Shown here: positions 25,989 to 35,057 of the stretch, one piece after another
Numbering within the stretch: position 1 is the first letter of the stretch
Layout of the letters: each line of letters begins with the position of its first letter
Assembly (NCBI RefSeq): GCF_900635955.1
Contig: NZ_LR134201.1
Location: forward strand, 4,278,001-4,342,000
Direction: 5' to 3'
Source: Cedecea lapagei
GTDB lineage: Bacteria; Pseudomonadota; Gammaproteobacteria; Enterobacterales; Enterobacteriaceae
Length of the DNA stretch: 64,000 nt
Notes under the pieces: model-generated
Told to the model about the DNA's origin: nothing
The model's database searches: none
Seen by the model: the letters and a program-made list of their open reading frames with translations, nothing else
Program-made: the position numbers and the translations under genes

Positions 25989-26080
25989 GTTCGTTCCTTG
26001 CTCAATGTTTGGATTAAATTGTGCCAATCCTCTTAATCATTCAGGTCACAGCGGGGCGGCTTGAAGGATGACGAGGATTT

Positions 26081-27487
26081 TTATTCTTCGTCGTACTGCG
26101 GCCCGGCATAGTTATCGAAGCGCGACCACTGGCCGTTAAAGGTCAGACGCACGGTACCGATGGGGCCGTTACGCTGCTTACCGATAATGATTTCAGCAAT
26201 ACCTTTCAGGTCGCTGTTTTCGTGGTAAACCTCGTCGCGGTAGATAAACATGATTAAGTCGGCATCCTGCTCGATGGAGCCGGATTCACGCAGGTCGGAG
26301 TTAACCGGGCGTTTGTCCGCACGCTGCTCCAGGGAGCGGTTAAGCTGCGACAGCGCCACGACCGGCACCTGAAGCTCTTTCGCCAGCGCCTTGAGCGAGC
26401 GGGAAATCTCGGCGATTTCGAGCGTACGGTTGTCGGACAAAGAGGGCACGCGCATCAGCTGCAGGTAGTCGATCATTATCATGCTCAGGCCTTCATGCTC
26501 GCGATAAATACGGCGGGCACGGGAGCGAACTTCGGTCGGCGTCAGGCCGGAGGAGTCATCGATATACATGTTGCGCTTCTCCAGCAGGATACCCATGGTA
26601 CTGGAGATTCGCGCCCAGTCCTCGTCATCCAGCTGCCCGGTACGAATTCGGGTCTGGTCAACGCGCGACAGCGAAGCCAGCATACGCATCATGATCTGCT
26701 CACCTGGCATCTCAAGGCTGAAGATCAATACCGGTTTGTCCTGCAGCATGGCGGCGTTTTCGCACAGGTTCATTGCGAAGGTGGTTTTACCCATTGACGG
26801 ACGGGCCGCAACGATAATCAGGTCGGAGCGCTGCAGGCCAGCAGTTTTCTTGTTCAGATCCTGATAGCCGGTGTCCACGCCCGTTACGCCGTCATGCGGC
26901 GTCTGGTACAGGGACTCAATACGCGACACCGTGGCTTCCAGAATCTGGTCGATGCTTTTCGGGCCTTCATCTTTGTTGGCCCGGTTTTCCGCAATCTGGA
27001 AAACGCGAGACTCGGCCAGATCCAGTAAATCTTCGCTGCTACGCCCCTGCGGGTCATAACCGGCATCGGCGATTTCATTGGCGACCGCAATCATTTCGCG
27101 TACGACTGCACGCTCGCGAACGATATCGGCATAGGCGCTGATGTTCGCCGCACTTGGCGTATTTTTAGAAAGCTCCGCGAGATAAGCAAAACCACCGACG
27201 CTCTCGAGCTGGCCCTGGAGTTCCAGAGATTCGGAAAGCGTAATCAGGTCGATGGGTTTGCTCATTTCGAGCAGGCGCTGCATCTCGGTGAAGATCATGC
27301 GGTGCGGACGGCTGAAGAAGTCGTTTGCAACCACGCGCTCGGCGACGTTGTCCCAGCGTTCGTTATCCAGCATTAAACCGCCCAACACCGACTGCTCCGC
27401 CTCAAGCGAGTGCGGCGGCATTTTCAGCCCTTCTACCTGACGGTCGCGGGGTTCTTTCGGTTTGTTGAAGGGTTTATTTCCTGCCAT
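26081..27487 (-). CDS. dnaB: Replicative DNA helicase
   Basis: A 468-residue DnaB, the hexameric helicase that unwinds the lagging-strand template at the fork. The start MAGNKPFNKPKEPRDRQVEG matches the family; a 31-codon in-frame extension upstream was rejected as non-homologous. The N-terminal helical DnaG-binding domain spans about 20-170. The RecA-like motor has Walker A ARPSMGKTTFAMN, Walker B MIMIDYLQLM and the arginine-finger region SLEQRADKRP. No intein. It is divergent from qorA with 79 bases between. Confidence 0.98.
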   Translation of the reverse strand: MAGNKPFNKPKEPRDRQVEGLKMPPHSLEAEQSVLGGLMLDNERWDNVAERVVANDFFSRPHRMIFTEMQRLLEMSKPIDLITLSESLELQGQLESVGGFAYLAELSKNTPSAANISAYADIVRERAVVREMIAVANEIADAGYDPQGRSSEDLLDLAESRVFQIAENRANKDEGPKSIDQILEATVSRIESLYQTPHDGVTGVDTGYQDLNKKTAGLQRSDLIIVAARPSMGKTTFAMNLCENAAMLQDKPVLIFSLEMPGEQIMMRMLASLSRVDQTRIRTGQLDDEDWARISSTMGILLEKRNMYIDDSSGLTPTEVRSRARRIYREHEGLSMIMIDYLQLMRVPSLSDNRTLEIAEISRSLKALAKELQVPVVALSQLNRSLEQRADKRPVNSDLRESGSIEQDADLIMFIYRDEVYHENSDLKGIAEIIIGKQRNGPIGTVRLTFNGQWSRFDNYAGPQYDEE

Positions 27488-27566
27488 AGTGAGGGAGCTA
27501 CCAAATTCATAGTGAGAGACCGGGAAGTATAACCATTCTTGTCCCTCTTCGACACAAGGAGTTTCC

Positions 27567-28550
27567 ATGGCAACGCGCATCGAATTTAGCCAACACGGCG
27601 GACCAGAGGTACTGAAAGCCGTTGAGTTTACGCCGAAAGATCCTGCAGAAAACGAAGTTCAGGTTGAGAATAAGGCCATAGGGATTAACTACATTGATAC
27701 CTATATCCGCAGCGGCCTTTATCCACCTCCATCGTTACCGAGCGGGCTAGGGACCGAAGCCGCTGGCGTTATCAGTAAGGTCGGCAGCGGCGTGACTCAC
27801 CTGAAGGTTGGCGATCGCGTTGTTTACGCGCAATCCGGCCTCGGCGCCTACAGCAGCGTGCACAATGCGCCAGCCGATAAGGTTGCTAAAATCCCGGATG
27901 CCATTTCCTTCGAGCAGGCCGCAGCCTCATTCCTGAAAGGGCTGACGGTGTTTTACCTGCTGCGTAAAACCTACGAGATCAAAGCGAATGAAACCTTCCT
28001 GTTCCATGCGGCGGCCGGTGGCGTGGGCTTAATAGCCTGCCAGTGGGCGAAAGCGCTGGGGGCAAAACTGATTGGCACCGTGGGGTCGGCACAAAAAGCC
28101 GAGCGTGCCCTGCAGGCCGGAGCCTGGCAGACCATTAACTATCAGCATGAAAATATCTCTGAGCGCGTCAAAGAGCTGACCGGCGGCAAGAAAGTTGCTG
28201 TGGTTTATGACTCGGTCGGAAAAGAGACCTGGGAAGCTTCGCTCGACTGCCTGCAGCGCCGTGGGCTGATGGTCAGCTTCGGTAACTCGTCCGGCCCGGT
28301 GACCGGCGTTAACCTTGGCATCCTGAACCAGAAAGGTTCGCTCTACGTGACGCGCCCTTCGCTTAACGGCTATCTGACCACTCGCGCAGAGTTCGATGAG
28401 GCCTGCAACGAGCTGTTTTCGCTGATCGCCAGCGGCGCAGTAAAGGTGGATGTCGCAGAGAACCAGAAGTTTGCGCTGAAGGACGCGGTACTTGCCCATA
28501 AAACGCTGGAAAGCCGCGCGACGCAAGGGTCGAGTTTGTTGATCCCCTAG
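27567..28550 (+). CDS. qorA: NADPH-dependent quinone oxidoreductase
   Basis: A 327-residue zeta-crystallin-type medium-chain reductase without zinc ligands. The N-terminal GroES-like catalytic domain starts MATRIEFSQHGGPEVLKAVE. The Rossmann domain has FHAAAGGVGLIACQWAKALG (about 146-165) for NADPH. It transfers electrons from NADPH to quinones in the cytosol. AAGGAG lies six bases before the ATG. A strong terminator follows within ten bases of the stop. It is divergent from dnaB as in E. coli. Confidence 0.95.
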   Translation: MATRIEFSQHGGPEVLKAVEFTPKDPAENEVQVENKAIGINYIDTYIRSGLYPPPSLPSGLGTEAAGVISKVGSGVTHLKVGDRVVYAQSGLGAYSSVHNAPADKVAKIPDAISFEQAAASFLKGLTVFYLLRKTYEIKANETFLFHAAAGGVGLIACQWAKALGAKLIGTVGSAQKAERALQAGAWQTINYQHENISERVKELTGGKKVAVVYDSVGKETWEASLDCLQRRGLMVSFGNSSGPVTGVNLGILNQKGSLYVTRPSLNGYLTTRAEFDEACNELFSLIASGAVKVDVAENQKFALKDAVLAHKTLESRATQGSSLLIP

Positions 28551-28558
28551 AAAGAATT

Positions 28559-28590
28559 AGGGCTTCCCGTGGGAAGCCCTTTCTTTTTTT
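28559..28590 (+). terminator. qorA terminator
   Basis: AGGGCTTCCC pairs perfectly with GGGAAGCCCT around two bases (the true loop is larger), followed by TTTCTTTTTTT. Confidence 0.9.
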
Positions 28591-28678
28591 GTTCGTGCCG
28601 TATGTAGGGTACAGCGCGATGAATTCTTGTTACTGCAAAAGGATAGTCGCAGATTTAATAAGTAAATGAAATGACGCC

Positions 28679-28733
28679 GCCGGGATTAAGTTCAGGCTTG
28701 TGATCGGCTCCGCAATACCTGAATTATCCCGGC
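28679..28733. repeat. Imperfect palindrome in the qorA-dusA gap
   Basis: GCCGGGAT...TTCAGG pairs with CCTGAA..ATCCCGGC, a 14-pair stem interrupted by a short bulge around a 21-base apical loop. It lies just beyond the dusA stop on its downstream side and may be a REP-like unit or the dusA transcript end. pspG occupies this gap in E. coli; only about 150 bases are left here and no frame for it exists. Confidence 0.5.
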
Positions 28734-28743
28734 TGTTTTACAG

Positions 28744-29748
28744 CTAGAGCTGGCGATTATCGGCAACCAAAGAGAGCGCGTGTTCAACCACTTCAATGCC
28801 TGCCCCGGCTTTATGGGCGTTCTCACTTAAGTAACGACGCCACTGACGCGCGCCAGGGATACCCTGGAACAGGCCGAGCATATGGCGAGTCACGTGCCCA
28901 AGGTAAGTGCCGTTTGCCAGCTCGCGTTCAATGTACGGGTACATAGCCCGCACGACGGCCACGGAATCGCTGTCTGCTACGTCAGCACCAAAAATCTCGC
29001 GGTCCACCGTGGTCAGCAGGCCTGGGTTTTGATAAGCCTCACGCCCCACCATCACGCCGTCCAGATGCTGGAGATGCGTTTTGGCTTCTTCCAGGGTCTT
29101 GATACCGCCGTTGATGGCCATCGTCAGGTGCGGAAAATCACGCTTAAGCTGATAAACACGAGGGTAGTCCAGCGGGGGAATTTCACGGTTTTCTTTCGGG
29201 CTCAGGCCGGAAAGCCAGGCTTTTCGCGCGTGGATGATAAACATCTCACACTCGCCCTTGCCTGCCACCGTTCCGATGAAGTCGCAGAGAAATTCGTAGC
29301 TGTCCTGGTCGTCAATCCCGATGCGGGTCTTCACCGTAACCGGGATAGAGACCACGTCACGCATTGCTTTAATGCAGTCGGCAACCAGCTGCGCCTCGCC
29401 CATCAGGCAGGCACCGAAGCGCCCGTTCTGTACGCGATCGGAGGGGCAACCCACATTGAGGTTAATTTCATCGTAGCCGCGCGCTTCGGCGAGCTTCGCG
29501 CAGTGCGCCAGCGCCTGCGGATCGCTGCCGCCCAGCTGCAGCGCAACCGGATGCTCTTCTTCGCTATAGGCCAGATAGTCCCCTTTACCGTGAATGATCG
29601 CCCCGGTTGTCACCATTTCGGTGTACAACAGCGTGTGGCGAGACAGCTGGCGCAGGAAATAGCGGCAGTGGCGGTCGGTCCAGTCGAGCATCGGCGCAAT
29701 GGAGAAACGGTGCGGCTGGAAAGGAGTCTGGTTGCTTTGTGAGGACAT
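28744..29748 (-). CDS. dusA: tRNA-dihydrouridine(20/20a) synthase
   Basis: A 334-residue flavoenzyme that reduces U20 and U20a in the tRNA D loop with NADPH. The TIM barrel begins PHRFSIAPMLDWTDRHCRYF. The Dus catalytic loop NLNVGCPSDRVQNGRFGACL carries the active-site Cys (about C100 in GCPS). FMN-binding segments such as VTVKTRIGIDD and IIHARKAW follow. The DusA C-terminus IPGARQWRRYLSENAHK is present. Monocistronic; convergent with qorA. Confidence 0.96.
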   Translation of the reverse strand: MSSQSNQTPFQPHRFSIAPMLDWTDRHCRYFLRQLSRHTLLYTEMVTTGAIIHGKGDYLAYSEEEHPVALQLGGSDPQALAHCAKLAEARGYDEINLNVGCPSDRVQNGRFGACLMGEAQLVADCIKAMRDVVSIPVTVKTRIGIDDQDSYEFLCDFIGTVAGKGECEMFIIHARKAWLSGLSPKENREIPPLDYPRVYQLKRDFPHLTMAINGGIKTLEEAKTHLQHLDGVMVGREAYQNPGLLTTVDREIFGADVADSDSVAVVRAMYPYIERELANGTYLGHVTRHMLGLFQGIPGARQWRRYLSENAHKAGAGIEVVEHALSLVADNRQL

Positions 29749-29833
29749 ACGTTTACGCAGGCTACGATTAAAAAAGGGTCGCTACTATAGCATAAAGCAA
29801 CGCCGGAGCATCAGGCTGCCCCGGCATTCAGTA

Positions 29834-31141
29834 TCAGAAGGCCACGCTAAGCTGCGCCCCTGCCCCCCAGGTCTGGTCTTCGCCGTACAATCCCATCAGG
29901 TCGACGTTAACGTGTTTTCCTGCTGCGAACCCGATGCCGCCGGTAAAGACGTTGCTGTCGTTATTTTTCACATCAGCGCGGTAACCAGCACGCAGCGCCA
30001 GCCATGAGAGCGGCCTGACCTCTGCGCCAACACCGACATACTGGGAATTCGCTTCGCTCTTGAAGCCTTTGGTTTCGGTCAGATCTCCGTCGGCGCTCAG
30101 CGTGACCAGATCGTTGTGCCAGGCTACGCCGGCCGTGACAAGAGGGCTAATCTGGTAGGTATCTTTGTAGCTGTGGGTTTCTCCGGTACGCCCATTGGTA
30201 ATGAAAATATCTTTCGTATCGATATCACGGGAAACCAGGTTTTGCCCGCTCAGGCCAACGGTCCAGTTTTCACCCAGATCGGCGGCAACGCCCGCGTCAA
30301 GGTTGAACCCGGTATCGTCGTTGCGGTATTGCCCTTTTTTCCAGTCGCCGCTGTCATAAGCGTAAATTGAAGTGGTGTAGTTATAGAGCCAGGTTTTCTG
30401 CAGCTTTGGCGTCACGCCGACGGAAACCGGCACGCCACCAACGTCGAATTTATGGGCCAGAGCGATACCGTAATCGGAAACAATGGCCGCGCGCCCGGAA
30501 GCGGTAGAGTTCAGGTTACGGGTGATCTGGTCGGAACCGTTTAGCGCCGCATCAATCGCCACGCTTCCCGCCACAAGGCTGGAGTTCTGGATACGGCGTA
30601 GATAATCAATATCGTTTTGATCGATAGAGGAACTGACTCTCGCTCGCGCATAGGCTTTGGTGACAAATGCAACGGAGAGCGTGTCATTTGGGATACTGAC
30701 CGCAATACCTGCGGCAGCTTTTGCATTTGCCGTTTCGCCGCGTAAATCTTCAAGCTCGCTGGCTAGATCTCCGGCTGCGCTGCGAAACTGATTTAAGGTG
30801 CCGTTAGGATTTAAAAGAATATCCCGCGGCCTTAACGATCCAACCGCCTGTTTGTAGTTATCAACTTTATCGCTGATATCATCAATCCGGTCCTGGAGGT
30901 TGTCTTTATCCGTTATTTGCGCCCCGACGGTTGGCAGAACAACCGTAATATTATCATCTGGCTGAGAGCGGGCTAATAGCGCCGGGTTGATCAAAACACC
31001 GCTGCCATAATTCGCAGAAGCGACACCCGTGCCCCCCATGGCATCGTTGCGCGCCTCGGACCAGGTCCCTGCCGCCCCGGCCTGATGGGCAATAAATAAC
31101 GTTGCGGCGAGTGTCGCCACCGAAGATTTTGTTTTATTCAT
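29834..31141 (-). CDS. TraF-like (TraF_2 family) outer-membrane beta-barrel protein
   Basis: A 435-residue exported protein: signal peptide about 1-23 (ending QAGAAG), then WSEARNDAMGGTGVASANYG, the N-terminal hallmark of the chromosomal 'conjugal transfer protein TraF' (TraF_2) family. A coiled-coil plug (DNLQDRIDDISDKVDNYKQA) precedes many amphipathic strands ending in LSVAF with a terminal Phe, typical of OmpA/FadL-like barrels. The name is misleading, since it is unrelated to the thioredoxin-like TraF of F plasmid and no tra genes are near. The role is unknown; a hydrophobic-compound channel is plausible. Not in E. coli at this position. Confidence 0.75.
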   Translation of the reverse strand: MNKTKSSVATLAATLFIAHQAGAAGTWSEARNDAMGGTGVASANYGSGVLINPALLARSQPDDNITVVLPTVGAQITDKDNLQDRIDDISDKVDNYKQAVGSLRPRDILLNPNGTLNQFRSAAGDLASELEDLRGETANAKAAAGIAVSIPNDTLSVAFVTKAYARARVSSSIDQNDIDYLRRIQNSSLVAGSVAIDAALNGSDQITRNLNSTASGRAAIVSDYGIALAHKFDVGGVPVSVGVTPKLQKTWLYNYTTSIYAYDSGDWKKGQYRNDDTGFNLDAGVAADLGENWTVGLSGQNLVSRDIDTKDIFITNGRTGETHSYKDTYQISPLVTAGVAWHNDLVTLSADGDLTETKGFKSEANSQYVGVGAEVRPLSWLALRAGYRADVKNNDSNVFTGGIGFAAGKHVNVDLMGLYGEDQTWGAGAQLSVAF

Positions 31142-31312
31142 TCACAGCACGCCTGTCTGATTGTCAGATGAAGTAATTCGCCCCTGACAGTTATGACTGA
31201 ACAGAGGCAGACTATTGCTGTGAATAGCGCGATAAAAAGATGGATATTTGAACCATCGGGATCCCAGATATATCCTTAGGGTTAGCGTCTCATCGTTTCC
31301 ATGCTAATTAAT
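31142..31312. other. Gene-free spacer between cupin and TraF-like genes
   Basis: About 170 bases holding the presumed promoter of the TraF-like gene. I see no strong hairpin, repeat or box in it. Confidence 0.4.
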
Positions 31313-31816
31313 TTATAGTTTACCCTTTGCTTTTCGTGAAGGCAGGCCGTTATGCGGCCCAAAAAATTGGGGAGGGTGATCTATCCAGCGATCCGTGCGC
31401 TGCATGGCGTAAGACTGGTTTAGCGGATAATAAATTTTATTTTCGGCTTTATTCGCTTCCCCGACGACTAAAAGTCGAACGTCCTGCTCAGTATTATTGA
31501 TAAAGGTATGGCAAATGCCGGTTCCTGCCGGAAAACCTACGCTATCGCCAGGCTCAAGCTGCCAGAGATGGCCATTGATCCACACTTCCGGATGCCCCTC
31601 GAGCACATACGCAAACTCTTCTTCGCTGCTCTCTGCGTGAGGGTAAGAGGTTCTGCGGCCGGCAGGAATGCGTTCATGGTGAATCCCCAGGCGGGTTAAG
31701 CCTAAATTGCGTGCCAGGGGAGCGCCAATGGAAAACAGTTCTGCGCTATCCGGATAAGCTGCGTCATCATCGCCTTCAAGCTCGCGCCAGTGGCGAATAC
31801 AATCGGGTTTTTGCAT
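31313..31816 (-). CDS. Cupin-domain protein
   Basis: A 167-residue single-cupin protein. Cupin motif 1 is present as HHERIPAGRRTSYPHAESSEEEF (here written with its metal ligands H, H and E spaced normally) and motif 2 as FPAGTGICHTFIN. I chose MQKPDCIRHWREL with AGGAGG eight bases upstream; a nine-codon extension lacks a ribosome site. A beta-barrel metalloprotein of this type may be an isomerase, dioxygenase or binding protein. The substrate is unknown. It is divergent from zur with 95 bases between, so Zur control is possible but no clear Zur box was identified. Confidence 0.75.
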   Translation of the reverse strand: MQKPDCIRHWRELEGDDDAAYPDSAELFSIGAPLARNLGLTRLGIHHERIPAGRRTSYPHAESSEEEFAYVLEGHPEVWINGHLWQLEPGDSVGFPAGTGICHTFINNTEQDVRLLVVGEANKAENKIYYPLNQSYAMQRTDRWIDHPPQFFGPHNGLPSRKAKGKL

Positions 31817-31911
31817 CACGTCCTCCTGAGTAGATAGGGTCATTATGTACCAGGATTCGGCGTTTTATCCGCATTATGGTAAAGTATTGAGTCAATGACC
31901 GGGAGAGGCTG

Positions 31912-32424
31912 ATGGACACCAAAACTTCGCAAAACATGTTAGCGCAGGCTGAAAAGCTTTGCCTGCAACGCAATGTACGCCTGACGCCACAGCGTCTCGA
32001 GGTTTTGCGCCTTATGGCAGAGCAGAGCGGCGCCATCAGCGCCTATGATCTGCTCGATCTCCTGCGCGTCAGCGAGCCACAGGCAAAGCCGCCAACTGTC
32101 TACCGGGCGCTGGACTTCCTGCTTGAGCAGGGTTTTGTGCATCGCGTGGAATCCAACAACAGCTACGTGCTGTGTAATTTTATCGACCATCCAACCCACT
32201 CTTCCGCCATGTTTATTTGTGACAGATGTGGCGCCGTGAAAGAGCAGGCGGCTCAGGGGGTGGAAGATATTATGCAGAAGCTGGCGTCAAAAATGGGTTT
32301 TGCGCTGCGGCACAACGTGATTGAAGCCCACGGGCTCTGCGCTGAGTGTTCGGAAGTGGAAGCCTGTCGGCATCACGGCGCCTGCGATCACGATCATACG
32401 GTGCAGCCGAAGAAAAAACGTTAA
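31912..32424 (+). CDS. zur: Zinc uptake regulator Zur
   Basis: A 170-residue Fur-family repressor of zinc uptake genes. The winged helix spans about 20-85 (NVRLTPQRLEVLRLMAEQ). Zinc sites are seen in ICDRCGAVKE and CAECSEVEACRHHGACDHDH. The C-terminal His/Cys-rich tail and KKKR end match E. coli Zur (171 residues). It binds DNA as a dimer when zinc is replete. Confidence 0.96.
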   Translation: MDTKTSQNMLAQAEKLCLQRNVRLTPQRLEVLRLMAEQSGAISAYDLLDLLRVSEPQAKPPTVYRALDFLLEQGFVHRVESNNSYVLCNFIDHPTHSSAMFICDRCGAVKEQAAQGVEDIMQKLASKMGFALRHNVIEAHGLCAECSEVEACRHHGACDHDHTVQPKKKR

Positions 32425-32482
32425 GAAGGGTTGGTACATCCTTGTACCCGGGCAGGATTAGCACATTTGAGGGGCTGGCAAG

Positions 32483-32692
32483 TTACCAGCGGTATTCATT
32501 CCTGGACTCCCAGTCCTTGACCTCTTTCTCTGCCTGGTCTTTGGCGTAGCCGTAACGTTCCTGGATTTTACCTACCAGCTGATCACGCTTACCTTCGATG
32601 ACGGTCATGTCGTCATCGGTCAGCTTACCCCATTTCTCTTTGATCGTACCTTTGAACTGCTTCCAGTTACCGCCGATTTCGTCCTTATTCAT
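32483..32692 (-). CDS. yjbJ: CsbD-family stress protein
   Basis: A 69-residue CsbD-like protein starting MNKDEIGGNWKQFKGTIKEK behind GGAGACCACA. Abundant in stationary phase in E. coli; its molecular function is unknown. Hydrophilic, highly charged, and helical with the family repeat EKWGKLTDDD and KIQERYGYAKDQAEKEVKDW. A longer open frame upstream is not family sequence. Confidence 0.94.
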   Translation of the reverse strand: MNKDEIGGNWKQFKGTIKEKWGKLTDDDMTVIEGKRDQLVGKIQERYGYAKDQAEKEVKDWESRNEYRW

Positions 32693-32927
32693 TGTGGTCT
32701 CCTCATCATTCGGTTTAGGTGTTGAACATCCTGATTGCCGGATGCTGACTTTCTGGAAAACACCCACTGTCTGCTGGATGTAGAGATAATTGTAGTCAAG
32801 GATTTCGGGTTATATTTAAAACTCAGAATCTTTAACCATTTTCAAAATAGCAGCGTGCCGATCCCCCGCCTTAAAAGCGGGAAATCAGCTTGTCAGAAGA
32901 GGGAGTGATGCGGGGCAGAAAGCGCGA

Positions 32928-34263
32928 TCAACGGTCGCTATGTGCGGCAAACCAGGTGTTGTTGCGCCAGTGGCGCCGCCAGATAAAACCGAGCGACAGG
33001 CCGCGCAACGCTAAAAACACCGCCAGCGCCAGCCATAGAGCATGGTTGCCCAAAAACGGCAGCGTAAGCAGCGTCACGCCAAAACCGAAGGCAGCCACCG
33101 CCATACTGTTCCGCATCTCGGTGCCGCGAGTCGCGCCAATAAACATCCCGTCGAGCAGGTAGCACCAGACGCCAACCACCGGCAATACCACCTGCCAGCC
33201 AATATAGCTGTCGGCCTGCTGGCGAAGCGCCGGCAAAGAGGTCAGCAGCGCGACGATGTGCTCTCCGGCGAAGGCGTAGAGCAGAGCAAAAGCAACGGCC
33301 ACCAGCCCGGCCTGCCTGCATGCTGCTCCCCAGACCTCCAGCAATTGCCCACGGTTACGCGCCCCGTAGGCCTGCCCCGAATGCGCTTCCACCGCATAAG
33401 CAAAGCCGTCAAGCGCATAGGCGGTGAAGGTCAGTAGCGTCATCAGCACGGCGTTCACCGCCACGATATCGCTGCCGAGACGCGCGCCAAAGAGGGTGAT
33501 GGAGGCAAAGCAAATTTGCAGCAACAGCGAGCGCAGCATGATGTCGCGGTTAAGCGCCAAAAGCTTGCGCAGATCACCCTGCCAGGCCGTTTTCAGGCGT
33601 GCCCAACTGATCCCCCGTAGCTTCAGGACTTTATGCACCATCAACAACCCAATAATAAACGTGGCGTATTCGGACACGGCCGTTGCCAGCGCCGCACCCT
33701 GGACATTCATATGCAGCCCCATCACCAGCCAGAGGTCGAGAACGATATTAATAAGGTTCCCCGCCACCAGCAGGATCACCGGCGCCCGCGCATACTGAAC
33801 CCCAAGCAGCCAGCCTAAAAGCACGAGGTTAGCCAACGAAGCGGGAGCACTCAGCCAGCGGATTTCAAGGAAACGGCGCGCCTGATACAGCAGCTCTTCG
33901 TTGCCGCCCACAACGTGCAGGGCAAGGGTAATCAGCGGATAACGCAGCACCACGATGGCAAGCCCGGCTATCAGCGCCAGCATCAGCGGCTGAACCAGCG
34001 CGCGCGCCAGGCGCTGCGGATCGTTCGCGCCAAACGCCTGCGCCGTTAATCCGGTGGTGCTCATGCGTAAAAACAGCAGCAGCATAAACAGAAAGCTGGT
34101 CGCCGTAGCCCCGATAGCCACGCCGCCGAGGTAGTTTGGGCTATCAAGGTGGCCGATAACGGCGGTGTCGACCAGGCCAAGCAGCGGCACGGTAATGTTG
34201 GAAAAAAATCATCGGCAGCGCCAGCTGCCACAGCGCACTATCTGTTGACGAGAAGCATCGCAT
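32928..34263 (-). pseudogene. dinF: MATE-family exporter DinF, N-terminal frameshift
   Basis: A DNA-damage-inducible MATE transporter with about twelve membrane helices. The long frame begins at PLLGLVDTAVIGHLDSPNYL and has 420 residues. The missing first helix is encoded just upstream in another frame, starting ATG (MRCFSSTDSALWQLALPMIF). E. coli reads LALPMIFSNITVPLLGL without interruption; here the run is one T too long (plus-strand A run at about 34202-34208), breaking the frame. With that base removed the protein would be full length, about 444 residues. Either a recent mutation or a homopolymer sequencing error. A GTG in the long frame could start a truncated protein but it would lack helix 1. 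It follows lexA and is co-regulated by LexA in E. coli. Confidence 0.85.
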
Positions 34264-34339
34264 GGGAATAATCCATGGGGAAAAGAGAGGGGTTTAAAGC
34301 GGGTGGTACGGCAGGTTCACCGCACCACCTGAAGAGAGG

Positions 34340-34948
34340 CTACAGCCATTCGCCGTTGCGGATCACCCCGACGGCCAGACCTTCAATGCTAAAGTTCTGC
34401 TCGCGAAGATCGACGACAATCGGCTGGAATTCGCTGTTTTCCGGCAGCAGATGCACGGTATTGCCCTGTTTTTTCAGGCGCTTCACGGTGACTTCATCGT
34501 CGATACGGGCGACAACCACCTGGCCGTTACGCACGTCCTGCGTTTTGTGCACCGCAAGTAAATCGCCGTCCATGATGCCGATATCTTTCATCGACATACC
34601 GCTAACGCGCAGCAGGAAATCGGCATTCGGCTTGAACAGCGACGGATCGACCTGGTAGTGGCCTTCGATGTGCTGCTGGGCCAGCAGCGGTTCACCGGCA
34701 GCCACGCGGCCTACCAGCGGCAGGCCACTCTCTTCTTCAACCAGCAGACGAATACCGCGCGACGCGCCGGAGACGATCTCGATGGCACCTTTGCGAGCGA
34801 GCGCTTTAAGATGCTCTTCAGCGGCGTTTGGAGAACGGAACCCCAGACGTTGTGCAATTTCGGCGCGCGTAGGTGGCATGCCGGTCTGGTTGATATGATC
34901 CCGAATGAGATCAAACACCTCTTGCTGCCTGGTAGTTAGTGCTTTCAT
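34340..34948 (-). CDS. lexA: LexA repressor
   Basis: A 202-residue SOS repressor. The N-terminal winged helix spans about 1-70 (MPPTRAEIAQRLGFRSPNAA). The cleavage bond is A84-G85 in GRVAAGEP; the catalytic dyad is S119 (SGMSM) and K156 (VTVKRL). RecA filaments stimulate self-cleavage and release SOS genes. Two LexA boxes overlap its promoter. Same length as E. coli LexA. dinF follows after 76 bases. Confidence 0.98.
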   Translation of the reverse strand: MKALTTRQQEVFDLIRDHINQTGMPPTRAEIAQRLGFRSPNAAEEHLKALARKGAIEIVSGASRGIRLLVEEESGLPLVGRVAAGEPLLAQQHIEGHYQVDPSLFKPNADFLLRVSGMSMKDIGIMDGDLLAVHKTQDVRNGQVVVARIDDEVTVKRLKKQGNTVHLLPENSEFQPIVVDLREQNFSIEGLAVGVIRNGEWL

Positions 34949-34956
34949 TCCGCCCC

Positions 34957-34972
34957 CTGGGTGTTTATACAG
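34957..34972. promoter_or_regulatory. LexA box 1 of lexA
   Basis: CTGGGTGTTTATACAG fits CTG-N10-CAG and lies nine bases upstream of the lexA start codon. It is the start-proximal one of the two lexA operators. Confidence 0.9.
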
Positions 34973-34977
34973 TTATG

Positions 34978-34993
34978 CTGTGAGTATATACAG
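34978..34993. promoter_or_regulatory. LexA box 2 of lexA
   Basis: CTGTGAGTATATACAG, the second operator, spaced five bases from the first exactly as in E. coli, permits cooperative autorepression. Confidence 0.92.
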
Positions 34994-35057
34994 CCCAGGG
35001 CGAATTTGAAACCTCAAATTAAGCAAAAAACCAGCGACTTAAACTATTCTGGAAGGA

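Noticed and set aside
29834..31141. Evidence for a conjugative element at the TraF-like gene
   Set aside because: No relaxase, coupling protein or other transfer gene is present, and the TraF_2 family is chromosomal and unrelated to plasmid TraF.
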